Source: Alphaproteobacteria bacterium (lineage in GTDB: Bacteria > Myxococcota_A > UBA796 > CAJQPC01). Taken from it: a DNA stretch of 64,000 nt. A program made the translations under genes and the position numbers. Numbering within the stretch: the first letter of the stretch is position 1; every line of letters starts with the position of its first letter. Below are positions 44,743 to 53,092 of this stretch, piece after piece. The stretch covers positions 186,001 through 250,000 of the forward strand of contig JACKEV010000016.1 of NCBI GenBank assembly GCA_020632795.1, in the 5' to 3' direction. The notes below the pieces were generated by a model. That model searched no databases. It was not told the DNA's origin and saw only the letters and a list, made by a program, of their open reading frames with translations.

Positions 44743-44805
44743 ATCTCCGGTGCGAACCCGCTGGGCGAGCCCCACAGGCCGCCGCAGGCAGGTCCGTCCG
44801 GAGAT
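44743..44805. promoter_or_regulatory. Long-range inverted repeat in the DUF1826 leader
   Basis: ATCTCCGG (44743-44750) and CCGGAGAT (44798-44805) are perfect complements enclosing a 47-nt GC-rich loop. It could close a structured 5' leader for the DUF1826 gene. It is not a recognised riboswitch class as far as I can tell. Confidence 0.3.
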
Positions 44806-44843
44806 GGAGGACAGCGCGCTTGCGCGCAGAGCTGGACATCGGT

Positions 44844-44881
44844 ATAGAGCATCTCTATTGTAATTGCAACTTAGTTGCGAT
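44844..44881. promoter_or_regulatory. Palindromic operator-like sites between DUF1826 and COG0523 genes
   Basis: ATTGCAACTTAGTTGCGAT (44863-44881) is a 19-bp palindrome with one mismatched pair, and ATAGAGCATCTCTAT (44844-44858) is a second perfect one. Both lie just upstream of the COG0523 GTPase. Size and position fit a Fur/Zur-type repressor site, which would give zinc-responsive control of both genes. Confidence 0.5.
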
Positions 44882-44897
44882 AAAGGGTTGAGCGTCC

Positions 44898-46127
44898 ATG
44901 CCTTCACCCCTCCCGGTCACGGTGCTCTCCGGCTTCCTCGGCGCCGGCAAGACCACGCTCCTCAACCACGTGCTGCGCAACCGCCAGGGCCTCCGCGTCG
45001 CGGTCATCGTCAACGACATGAGCGAGGTGAACGTCGACGCGGCCCTGGTGCGTGGGAGCGACGCCGCCCTCTCCCGCACCGAGGAGCGCCTGGTCGAGTT
45101 GACCAACGGCTGCATCTGCTGCACGCTGCGCGACGACCTGCTGGAGGAGGTCGCCCGCCTCGCGGACGAGGGCCGCTTCGACTACCTCCTGATCGAGTCG
45201 ACGGGCATCAGCGAGCCCCTCCCCGTGGCCCAGACCTTCTCGTTCGTCGACGCGGAGGGGCGCTCCCTGGCCGAGCGCGCCCGCCTGGACACCCTGGTCA
45301 CGGTGGTCGACGCCCAGCGCTTCCTCGAGGACTACGGCAGTCAGGACGAGCTGGTGGAGCGGGGCGTCGGCCTGGACGAGGAGGACCGGCGCTGCGTCGT
45401 GGACCTCCTGGTCGACCAGGTCGAGTTCGCCGATGTCCTGGTCATCAACAAGCTGGATCAGGTCAGCGAGGCGGAGCTGGGGCGGCTTCGGGGGGTGCTC
45501 GCGGCCCTCAACCCCGGCGCGGTGCTGGTCGAGGCCACCTGGGGGCGAGCGCCCTTGAGCGCCGTGCTGGGCACCCAGCGCTTCGACATGGAGCGCGCGG
45601 CGGCCAGCCCCGGTTGGCTGCGCGAGCTGGAAGGGGGGCATGTGCCGGAGTCCGAGGCGTACGGCATCCGCTCCTTCACCTACCGGTCGCGGCTCCCCCT
45701 CCACCCGCAGCGCCTGCACGACTGGATGCACGACGACTGGCCCGGGGTGATCCGCTCCAAGGGCATGTTCTGGCTGGCCTCGCGCCCCGGGGTCGTGGCG
45801 ATGTGGTCACAGGCCGGCTCGGTGTGTCAGTACCAGGCGGGGGGGATCTGGTGGGCCTGCGTGCCGCGGGACGAATGGCCGGACGATCCGGAGTGGCGGG
45901 CGCAGGTCGAGGCGCGCTGGCACCCCCGCTTCGGAGACCGCCTGACCGAGCTGGCCATCATCGGCATGGACATGGATGAGGCGGCGCTGCGGGCGCGATT
46001 TGACGCCTGCCAGCTCACGGACGAGGAGCTGGCGATGGGAGAGGCGGCGTGGGAGGCGCTGGAGGACCCCTTCCCGACGTGGGTGCCGGAGGGCTTCCCC
46101 GAGGACGACGCGGGCCATCCGATGTAG
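44898..46127 (+). CDS. COG0523 (CobW/ZigA-like) zinc-chaperone GTPase
   Basis: A 409-residue G3E GTPase. It has Walker A SGFLGAGKTTLLN, the metal-binding GCICCTLRDD (Cys-x-Cys-Cys), the Walker B-like LLIESTGISEP and the guanine-specificity motif NKLD. The C-terminal CobW_C domain includes SKGMFWLASRP. COG0523 proteins of the ZigA/YciC type deliver zinc to enzymes under starvation; the DUF1826 neighbour and the palindromic site support that reading over a cobalamin role. The extreme C-terminus is acidic. Confidence 0.88.
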   Translation: MPSPLPVTVLSGFLGAGKTTLLNHVLRNRQGLRVAVIVNDMSEVNVDAALVRGSDAALSRTEERLVELTNGCICCTLRDDLLEEVARLADEGRFDYLLIESTGISEPLPVAQTFSFVDAEGRSLAERARLDTLVTVVDAQRFLEDYGSQDELVERGVGLDEEDRRCVVDLLVDQVEFADVLVINKLDQVSEAELGRLRGVLAALNPGAVLVEATWGRAPLSAVLGTQRFDMERAAASPGWLRELEGGHVPESEAYGIRSFTYRSRLPLHPQRLHDWMHDDWPGVIRSKGMFWLASRPGVVAMWSQAGSVCQYQAGGIWWACVPRDEWPDDPEWRAQVEARWHPRFGDRLTELAIIGMDMDEAALRARFDACQLTDEELAMGEAAWEALEDPFPTWVPEGFPEDDAGHPM

Positions 46128-46315
46128 CCCGGGTCGTCCTGGCCTCCTCCCGCAGTGCGTCCTCGCGGGAGGGGGCCACCTCCGGGCTGGAGCGCTCAGC
46201 GCAGGGCCTCGATCGCCTCGACGATCGTCATGAGCGCGGCCTGAGGGCCGGAGGACCCCTGAGCGGTGTATGCTCATGCTCCACGCAAGACGCACAGGAT
46301 CCCGGTCAGCGCACC

Positions 46316-47899
46316 ATGAACCCCTTCCTCCGCGCCATCCAGCGCTACGACACCTACACCGAGAACGGCGCGGTCTCCCACTCCACCACGGGCGACGCGC
46401 TGGTGGACTACTTCGCGAAGTGCGGGACCCACAAGGGCCGCAGCCAGCTCGAGGTCGACGCCGACCTGAGCCGCTGCTGGGCCGAGTCGCCCAAGGTCAC
46501 CCTCCAGATCCTGTTCTGGCTGCGCCTGATCACCCGCCCCATGCACGGCTTCCTGAGCACCGAGGTCGTCCAGAAGGGCCAGGGCGCCCGGGACGAGTTC
46601 CGCAAGGGCCTGGTGTGGCTGTCCACCAGCCACCCCGACGTGCTGCGCCGCAACCTGTGGCTGGTGCCCACGGTGGGGGTGTGGAAGGACCTCTGGCACG
46701 CCGACACCGTGGACGTGCTCCCCCGGGACGACGTCTACGCCCTCATCGAGCGCGGCCTGGAGGACCCCTTCCACCGAAACCTCCTGGCCAAGTACCTCCC
46801 CCGGCTGCGGTCCTCGGGCCAGCGCTTCAACCCGCGCCACCACGCCCTGCACGGCTTCGGCCGCGGGCTGTGCGCGCGCCTGGGCTGGACCAGCAAGCAG
46901 TACCGCGCCTTCAAGGCCTCGGGCCGGGGCCACCAGTTCCAGCGGGAGATGTCCGCGGGCCGCTGGGACACGCTGCGCTTCCAGGAGCTGCCCGGCCGCG
47001 CGCTGTTCACCCTGGTCAACCACGTCGGCAAGGACGGCAAGACCACCCTGGCCCGCCACGACCAGGAGGACCGCTACGTCGCCTGGATCGAGAAGCAGCC
47101 GGTCGCGCCGTTCACCGGCTACGTCCACGAGCTGTTCCAGGCGGCGGTGGGCAACCGGCGGCGGTACAGCATGCAGAACCTCTCCCGGGCCCGCAAGCTG
47201 ACCTTGGACCGCCAGTTCGACGGCCTCATCGAGCTGGCCCGCCGCGACGGCGGGGGCCTGGACGGCAACGTCTGGTGCGCGCTGGACACCTCGGGCTCGA
47301 TGTCCGGGCTGCCCTATGAGATCTGCGTGAGCCTGGGCATCTACTTCTCGACCCTGAACACCGGCGCCTTCCAGGACCACGTCGTGATGTTCGACAGCCG
47401 CTCCCGGGTCCTGAAGCTCAAGGGCAGCTTCACCGACAAGGCCCGCCAGATCGCTGCAGCGTCCACGGCCTGGGGCAGCACGAACTTCCAGTCGGTCATC
47501 GACGAGATCGTGCGGGTTCGAAAGCAGAGCCCGGCGATCCCCGTCTCGGACTTCCCCAACACCCTGCTGGTGGTCTCGGACATGCAGTTCAACCCCACCG
47601 GTGACAGCACCACCAACTACGAGATGGCCATGAAGAAGCTCGCGGCGGTGGGCCTGCCGCGCGTGCGGGTGATCTGGTGGTGGGTGACCGCCCGGGGCAA
47701 GGACTTCCCGTCCACCATCGAGGACGAGGGGGTGACGATGATCGGCGGCTACGACGGCGCGGTGGTCACCCTGCTGCTGGGCGGGGAGACCACGACGGTC
47801 GACGCGAAGACGGGCAAGAAGCGCCAGCTCAACGCGGTGGAGAACATGCTCAAGGCGCTGGACCAGGAGGCGCTGCGGGCGGTGCGGGTCAGCGGGTAG
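46316..47899 (+). CDS. DUF2828-like protein with vWA domain
   Basis: A 527-residue protein starting at ATG 46316. The N-terminal half is helical and resembles TROVE/DUF2828 repeat regions (WAESPKVTLQILFWLRLITRP, NLWLVPTVGVWKDLW). The C-terminal half is a von Willebrand A-like domain with an intact metal-binding motif ALDTSGSMSG and LLVVSDMQF. Such proteins occur in phages, bacteria and plants; relatives of the Ro60/TROVE type bind structured RNA. It may be an RNA- or protein-binding quality-control factor; the evidence is fold-level only. Confidence 0.65.
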   Translation: MNPFLRAIQRYDTYTENGAVSHSTTGDALVDYFAKCGTHKGRSQLEVDADLSRCWAESPKVTLQILFWLRLITRPMHGFLSTEVVQKGQGARDEFRKGLVWLSTSHPDVLRRNLWLVPTVGVWKDLWHADTVDVLPRDDVYALIERGLEDPFHRNLLAKYLPRLRSSGQRFNPRHHALHGFGRGLCARLGWTSKQYRAFKASGRGHQFQREMSAGRWDTLRFQELPGRALFTLVNHVGKDGKTTLARHDQEDRYVAWIEKQPVAPFTGYVHELFQAAVGNRRRYSMQNLSRARKLTLDRQFDGLIELARRDGGGLDGNVWCALDTSGSMSGLPYEICVSLGIYFSTLNTGAFQDHVVMFDSRSRVLKLKGSFTDKARQIAAASTAWGSTNFQSVIDEIVRVRKQSPAIPVSDFPNTLLVVSDMQFNPTGDSTTNYEMAMKKLAAVGLPRVRVIWWWVTARGKDFPSTIEDEGVTMIGGYDGAVVTLLLGGETTTVDAKTGKKRQLNAVENMLKALDQEALRAVRVSG

Positions 47900-48049
47900 C
47901 GAGGGGCCCGGGCCCGCGGCCTGTTGGACCACACTCCGCACGATGAGACAGGTATCACCTGGAAGGTCAGAGGAGCGCGTGCTGGCAGGGGTGGAGGGCG
48001 ACGCGGGCGTCACGATCAAGGTTTAACCCGGGGAAATCTCTGTGGACTT

Positions 48050-48077
48050 ACAAATGGGATAACTGTCATTCATTTGT
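48050..48077. promoter_or_regulatory. Inverted repeat in a low-GC promoter region
   Basis: ACAAATG (48050-48056) and CATTTGT (48071-48077) form a perfect inverted repeat with a 14-nt spacer. It lies in an unusually AT-rich patch 64 nt before the coiled-coil protein gene and is a candidate operator. Confidence 0.35.
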
Positions 48078-48140
48078 CAGCCAGGGCTTCATCTCCAGGC
48101 GTTATCCTCGACTCAGCCCCACGGGCATCAGGGTTGGAAG

Positions 48141-48683
48141 ATGATGGAGCTGAGCATCCTGTTCGCGCTGGTCGCGGTCCTGGCCTGCGCCCTCGCGGCT
48201 CGACAACACATCCGGATTTCCAGGTATCTGCTGGACCTGGAGGTCAGCGCGGCGAAGCGTCGCGCCCTGCTCGCCGACCTGGAGTCGGCCAACGCCCGCC
48301 TCCGTGAAGGGGAGGCGGAGTCCCTGCGCGTGGCCACCCTCGCCAACCGGATGAGCGCCGAATTGGAGCTGATGGAGCAGGCCCTCGTGGCCGAGTCAGG
48401 GCGCGTCGACCACCTCCGCCGGGGCCTGCTGGTCGCCCACGCGAAGATCGGCACCCTGTCGGACACCTGCCGCATCCTGGAGGCGAACCGGGTCCGCCTG
48501 AAGACCATCGTGGACGGACAGAACGCGGAGCTGGACCACTGGCTGGAGGAGCGCTCGGCCATGGTGAAGGAGCTGTGGATGCTCCGGCTCGCGGTGCAGC
48601 GGCGCGGGGCGAAGCCTGCGGGCGCACGCCGGGGCCAGGAGCGCGGCCGCCTGTCCACGGCGGCGCTGCGGCTGATCAAGTGA
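48141..48683 (+). CDS. Membrane-anchored coiled-coil protein
   Basis: A 180-residue protein. One N-terminal helix (MMELSILFALVAVLACALAA) anchors it; the rest (about 30-150) is a continuous heptad-rich coiled coil (for example LLDLEVSAAKRRALLADLES), followed by a basic tail (RRGAKPAGARRGQERGR) that might touch nucleic acid or the membrane. I do not recognise a family. It is monocistronic, with an AT-rich upstream region holding an inverted repeat. Confidence 0.65.
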   Translation: MMELSILFALVAVLACALAARQHIRISRYLLDLEVSAAKRRALLADLESANARLREGEAESLRVATLANRMSAELELMEQALVAESGRVDHLRRGLLVAHAKIGTLSDTCRILEANRVRLKTIVDGQNAELDHWLEERSAMVKELWMLRLAVQRRGAKPAGARRGQERGRLSTAALRLIK

Positions 48684-48716
48684 GCGTCTGAGTCGAATAC
48701 ACACCCCGAGGCCCCA

Positions 48717-48735
48717 TATTCAATCGTGTTGAATA
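48717..48735. terminator. Hairpin between convergent genes, flanked by direct repeats
   Basis: TATTCAA-TCGTG-TTGAATA forms a seven-pair stem, and CGAGGCCCC occurs on both sides (48707-48715 and 48736-48744). It lies between the coiled-coil gene and the lysin gene and probably ends both transcripts. Confidence 0.5.
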
Positions 48736-48754
48736 CGAGGCCCCGAGCGCGGGC

Positions 48755-50785
48755 CTACCGCCCCGTCTTCGACCAGTGGACCCAGTCGCCGGTTCCGTAC
48801 CAGATGACGCCCAGCTCCTTGCCGATGTGGTCGACCTTGCTCTCGTCCATGACCCCGCCGTCCTTGCGGCCGGCGGTGTAGCTCTTGCCGCCGATGTCCA
48901 GCTTGCGCGGCACGTTGCTGATCTTCATGTCGATCGCCTCGCCGCTCATGTGGTTGGAGGTCAGGGAGGCCGAGCGCACCAGGCCGAAGGCGTTGACCAG
49001 GGCCTGCGCAGCGTTCCGGGTCTGGGTGGCGTTGCCGTGGCTCCACTCGATGTTGATGCCCTCGGCGCGGCAGGCCTTGTTCGCGGCGTCGGCGGACTTG
49101 GAGCCCTTGGCCACGTGCCAGGCGAAGTGCATCAGGTAGGCCCGCTTCTTGTGGCGCAGGCCGGCGGTGATGGTCACGCTCGCCCCGTTCGCCCGCAGGC
49201 CCTCCACGAAGGTCTTGGCGTTCGAGCCGAAGGTGGGGTCGAGGTCCTCGAACTTGTTGGAGTTGGCCCAGCCCTTCTGGTCGGCGAGCTTGCGCCAGTT
49301 GGCTCCGGAGAGCACGTAGTCGCCGCCGCTCTCGCTGCCGGTGCCCTTCTCGTCGTCCTTGCCCACCTCGGTGGCGAAGTCGGCGGAGATCCAGCCTTCC
49401 TTGCCCTCGAAGCGGATCTGGAGCCAGCCCTTGGAGGTGGCCGTCGCGGTGACCTGGTCGCCGCGCTTGAGCCGGCCCAGCTTGTTGTCCTTGGAGCTGT
49501 CGGGCTCGGAGCGCACGTTCAGCGCCGATGCGGTGATGCGGTAGGTCTTGCCGGCGACGCTCGTGTCGAGGCCGCTCTCGGTGCTGCCCTTCTCGGTGCC
49601 GCCGGAGTCGGTGTTCTTGTCCGAGGTCACCGGCCCGCTGCCGGTGAGCTGGACCTTGGAGCTGCCCTTCTCCACGGCCTCCTGCATGTAGGCCGCCCGG
49701 CGCTCGAACCGGTCCTTGGGCACCTGGGACCACTTGCTGCGGTCGGCCATGCACTCGGCCATGCCCTTGAGGTCGTTCGCGATCAGCAGGGGCTGGACGT
49801 ACTTGCGGGTGGCCGGGGTGTAGTCGCCCCGGTAGCGCAGGTCCACCGCGATGTCCCGCAGCGCGGGGTGCAGGGTGTCCCAGTTGACCTCGTAGTCCTT
49901 CTGCTCGCCGTTCTCGCGCTCGGAGACGATGCGGGCGTAGTTGCCCGAGATGCGCTCGACGTCCTTGGCGAGGCGGTCGTAGACCGTGCCGAACAAGGCC
50001 TCCTGCTGCTCCAGGGTGATCTCGGGCAGGCCAGCCTTGTTCTCGGCCAGCCAGGTCTGGGCGGAGCGCCCGGTCTTGCCGGCCGCCGGGGTGAACTTGT
50101 TGGCGTCGGCCTCGGAGACCCCCGCGCCGGTCATGTCGCGGATGATGTCGTTCTTGGAGTGCTGACCGAGGTCATAGCCGCGCCCGATGGTGACGCCCGA
50201 CGCCCCGCCCGGCCAGTGCGCGGTGCGGGTGTGGTAGCGCCCGCCCTCGGTGCCTTCGGCGTCGAAGGTGAGCTGGCCCTTGTCCACCTGGAGGCGGGGA
50301 TCCTTGTTGCCCGAGCCGTACTTGTCGGTGTAGGGCCCGCCGGTCTGCTGGGGCGCCTCGGTCTGAGGGGTCTGGGTCTGGGGCGTCTCCGTCGTCGTGG
50401 TCTGCCCGGAGGGGGTCGCGGTGCGCTGCTGCTCGCCGGTGGGGGCCGGCTGGGCGCTGGCGGCGGCCTGGGGCTTGGGCTGGGTCGTCGGCGCCTGGGT
50501 GGGCTTCTCCTCCTCGGGGGCCTGGTCGCCGCCGAGGCCCAGCGCGTCCATGCCCGCGTCCCACCACGCCCCGGCGGTGTCCAGGGTCGACTGCCACCAC
50601 GAGGTCTGCTGGGTGGTCTGCTCGCCCTGGGGGGTGTCGAACCAGGACCCCTCGGCGCCGAGCTGCTGGGCCGCAGCGGCGTTGCCGTGGGTCTGGAGGG
50701 GCTCCTCCTGGGGGCCGTCCTGCGCGGCGGTCTTCTGGGTGTCGTCGCCGTGGCCGGGGCGGGTGCGAGGGGCGTACTCAGGCAT
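48755..50785 (-). CDS. Modular peptidoglycan-degrading protein (lysozyme-like, SH3, M15 peptidase)
   Basis: A 676-residue protein starting at ATG 50785 behind GAGGTG. The first 150 residues are disordered and Gln/Thr/Pro-rich, with HGNAAAAQQL, a motif like those near the N-termini of proteins linked to contractile injection systems. Next comes a pesticin/T4-lysozyme-like domain (about 165-370, GVTIGRGYDLGQHS), an SH3 domain (about 420-485, ASALNVRSEP...GWISADF) and a C-terminal M15-type peptidase (about 500-676, SNHMSGEAIDMKI and GDWVHWS). No Sec signal is seen, so delivery is probably by another route. It may serve in predation or self-lysis. Confidence 0.75.
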   Translation of the reverse strand: MPEYAPRTRPGHGDDTQKTAAQDGPQEEPLQTHGNAAAAQQLGAEGSWFDTPQGEQTTQQTSWWQSTLDTAGAWWDAGMDALGLGGDQAPEEEKPTQAPTTQPKPQAAASAQPAPTGEQQRTATPSGQTTTTETPQTQTPQTEAPQQTGGPYTDKYGSGNKDPRLQVDKGQLTFDAEGTEGGRYHTRTAHWPGGASGVTIGRGYDLGQHSKNDIIRDMTGAGVSEADANKFTPAAGKTGRSAQTWLAENKAGLPEITLEQQEALFGTVYDRLAKDVERISGNYARIVSERENGEQKDYEVNWDTLHPALRDIAVDLRYRGDYTPATRKYVQPLLIANDLKGMAECMADRSKWSQVPKDRFERRAAYMQEAVEKGSSKVQLTGSGPVTSDKNTDSGGTEKGSTESGLDTSVAGKTYRITASALNVRSEPDSSKDNKLGRLKRGDQVTATATSKGWLQIRFEGKEGWISADFATEVGKDDEKGTGSESGGDYVLSGANWRKLADQKGWANSNKFEDLDPTFGSNAKTFVEGLRANGASVTITAGLRHKKRAYLMHFAWHVAKGSKSADAANKACRAEGINIEWSHGNATQTRNAAQALVNAFGLVRSASLTSNHMSGEAIDMKISNVPRKLDIGGKSYTAGRKDGGVMDESKVDHIGKELGVIWYGTGDWVHWSKTGR

Positions 50786-50887
50786 GGGGCACCTCATCTT
50801 GAGGGAGGGTCCATCCTACCGCGATTCCAGCAGGAGCGCGCCACCAAAAGTGCCCCGCCGCGGACCCCGCGATAGGGCGGTCCGGCG

Positions 50888-51751
50888 ATGTCCACCGAAC
50901 CCCCGCTCGAGGGTCTGCTCCCGGCCGGCGCGGCCACCGGGATCGGCAGCCTGCCCCACCGCGATCCCGCCGACGCGATCGGCCTGATCGCGCGCACCTG
51001 CCCGGCTCTGCCCTTCTGGCCCCAGCTCCCCCGGCGCGACCCGGAGGAGGGCATGATCGCCCAGGGGCTGCGCGGGCTGGCCGCGGCGACCGGCTGGAGC
51101 GCCTTCCGTGAGGCCCTGGACATCGGGATCTTCACCGAGGCCGTCGCGCTGAAGGGCCAGGTGACGGGGCCCTGGACCCTCTCCCGCGCGGCCCCCGCGG
51201 AGGGCGGGCCTCTTCCGCTGGTGGCGCGGCTGGCGGCGCAGGCCCGCGCGCAGGCCCGGGCGCTGCGGGGCCTGCCCACCCTCCTGCTGGTGGACGAGCC
51301 CTCCCTGGGCGCGCTGCCCGCCGCCGCGCGCCCGGCGGCCGTCGAGGCGATCCGCTGCGTCTTCGAGGCGATCCGGGCGGAGGGGGCCACCCCCGGCCTG
51401 CACTGCTGCGCCTCGATGGACCCGACGCTGCTGCCCGAATTGGGGCCCGCGGTGTTCTCCTTCGACGCCGGGCCCGGGCTGGAGGATCTGCTGGCCCACC
51501 CCGCGCTGCGGGCCTGGGTGGACGGCGGGGGCTGGCTGTGCGCCGGGCTCATCCCGACCGCCGGGCCGGTGCCGCCGCCGGATGCGCTGCTGGCGCGCTG
51601 GTCGGCGTGCGCCGGGCCGCCTCTGGGGGCGCAGGGGCTGGTCGCGGCGGCCTGCGGGCTGGGCCTGCGGCCGGTGCCCGACGCCGAGCGTCGCATGGAC
51701 GCCGCGGCGGGGCTGTCCGCAGCGATCCGGAACCTGTCCGGCCCGATCTGA
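50888..51751 (+). CDS. UROD/MetE-like superfamily protein
   Basis: A 287-residue TIM-barrel protein related to the C-terminal domain of cobalamin-independent methionine synthase. It begins with TGIGSLPHRDPADAI and keeps LLVDEPSLG and GLHCCA (the His-x-Cys zinc site). Catalytic-domain-only relatives occur in many bacteria, some using corrinoid or other methyl donors. It stands alone, divergent from the lysin gene. The true methyl acceptor is not known. Confidence 0.72.
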   Translation: MSTEPPLEGLLPAGAATGIGSLPHRDPADAIGLIARTCPALPFWPQLPRRDPEEGMIAQGLRGLAAATGWSAFREALDIGIFTEAVALKGQVTGPWTLSRAAPAEGGPLPLVARLAAQARAQARALRGLPTLLLVDEPSLGALPAAARPAAVEAIRCVFEAIRAEGATPGLHCCASMDPTLLPELGPAVFSFDAGPGLEDLLAHPALRAWVDGGGWLCAGLIPTAGPVPPPDALLARWSACAGPPLGAQGLVAAACGLGLRPVPDAERRMDAAAGLSAAIRNLSGPI

Positions 51752-51813
51752 ACCCGGCTTGTCGACGCCGGAGTCCCGGGAGTACACTCGATCGCCCGCA
51801 CTGTGAGATCGTC

Positions 51814-52644
51814 ATGCCCCGCTTCCTACCCTGCTTCCTCCTCCCCCTGGCCGCGTGCCTGGACCCGGTCAAGGACACCGGCGATCTCCCCGCCGACGAC
51901 AGCGCGGTCTCCACCGACGACACCTCGGGCGAGACGGGCGAGACCGACGACACCCGGGAGCCCTCCGACGACGTGGACACCGGGACGCAGACCGTCGACC
52001 CCGACCTCGTGACCGTCTCGGTGGAGCTGGGCTGGGACGAGGGCGCGCTGGTCGCCGTCCACCCCTACGCCACGACCGCCGAGGGCGCGGCGGTGGAGCC
52101 CACCCTGCGCCTCCACTTCACCCGCAGCGACCTCAGCTCCACCGGGGGCTGCGACTGGGTCGGGGTCCTGACCACCCAGGGCAGCGACACCCTGTCCCTG
52201 GAGGAGGTCTGGACCGGCTGGGAGGCCAGCCTCACCACGCAGAGCACGAACTGCAGCGGCTTCGACGAGGCGATGTGGGGCGACACCACCCCCAGCGCGC
52301 TCCTGGAGGGGCGCCGCGTCGGCCTCGGCCTGGGGGCGCTGGCGGCGGCGCACCACATGCAGCTCGGCCTGGACGAGGAGGGCCAGCACGAGGGCCGCGA
52401 CCCCGACGAGATCGCCAGCCGGCATGTCGGGGTCTACCTGGCCACCCGCGAGGGCTCGGGGGCGCTGGAGGGGGTGCCCGTGGTCGCCGAGCCGCTGCTC
52501 CAGGTGGACGCCGATCACAGCCTGAGCGTGAACGCGGACGGCGTGTTCATCCCGCTCACCGTCGAGGAGGGAGCGCTGCCCGAGCGCTTCTACCTGCCCG
52601 AGACGGTGGGCGAGCCGGTGCCGGTGTCGACGCTGTTCCCGTAG
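51814..52644 (+). CDS. Lipoprotein with Asp/Thr-rich linker
   Basis: A 276-residue protein starting at ATG 51814. The signal MPRFLPCFLLPLAAC ends in a lipobox (LAAC), followed by an Asp/Thr/Ser-rich spacer (about 18-60, DDTSGETGETDDTREPSDD) common in myxobacterial surface lipoproteins. The folded part (about 65-276) has SSTGGCDWVGV and two further cysteines but no domain I recognise. It converges on a small membrane-protein gene, 6 nt apart. Confidence 0.7.
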   Translation: MPRFLPCFLLPLAACLDPVKDTGDLPADDSAVSTDDTSGETGETDDTREPSDDVDTGTQTVDPDLVTVSVELGWDEGALVAVHPYATTAEGAAVEPTLRLHFTRSDLSSTGGCDWVGVLTTQGSDTLSLEEVWTGWEASLTTQSTNCSGFDEAMWGDTTPSALLEGRRVGLGLGALAAAHHMQLGLDEEGQHEGRDPDEIASRHVGVYLATREGSGALEGVPVVAEPLLQVDADHSLSVNADGVFIPLTVEEGALPERFYLPETVGEPVPVSTLFP

Positions 52645-52650
52645 GCGCGC

Positions 52651-53034
52651 TCAGTAGCAGGTGAAGCCGCGCCATCGGCCTGTATAGCCCATGGCGAGGC
52701 GGTACTGGCCGATGGCGTTCCGCGTGGCGGCCCGCCTCGCGCGCTCACGCTCGGCCTCGGCCTCGGCCTCGATCGCGGCGACGCGGTCGGCGATGCGGGC
52801 GTCGTGGGGGCCGAAGGCGGTGGCCCAGCCGGGCACCCCGGCGCCGTCGGGGTCCAGGAGCACCGCGGTCACGCGTGGGGGCAGCTCCTCCAGGGACGCG
52901 GCGGTCGGGTCCGCAGCGCGGGCGGCGTCGAAGTGGATCAGCGGGGCGAGCACGATGAGCGCGGCGAGCAGGAGGAAGGCCCAGGCGTCGTAGTTGGCGT
53001 GACGGCGGGGCAGGCGAGAGGCGAACATCGACAT
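52651..53034 (-). CDS. Small single-span membrane protein, copy A
   Basis: A 127-residue protein starting at ATG 53034 with GGAG upstream. After MSMFASRLPRRHANYD comes one hydrophobic helix (AWAFLLLAALIVLAPLIHF), then ELPPRVTAVLLDPDGAGVPGW and a charged coiled coil. A paralogue (55106-55513) with the same start, helix and middle motif lies on the other side of the OPT transporter gene. Function unknown; possibly an accessory of the transporter. Confidence 0.65.
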   Translation of the reverse strand: MSMFASRLPRRHANYDAWAFLLLAALIVLAPLIHFDAARAADPTAASLEELPPRVTAVLLDPDGAGVPGWATAFGPHDARIADRVAAIEAEAEAERERARRAATRNAIGQYRLAMGYTGRWRGFTCY

Positions 53035-53092
53035 CAGGGGCTCCGGGCGTACCGGTGCGGACAACGCGCCGGATGGCCGGTTCCGAGGCCGG

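Noticed and set aside
44720..44840. Cobalamin riboswitch upstream of the COG0523 gene
   Set aside because: CCGGTGCGAACCC on the plus strand recalls part of the motif, but the remaining conserved blocks and the B12 box order are missing, and an operator palindrome lies between it and the gene.
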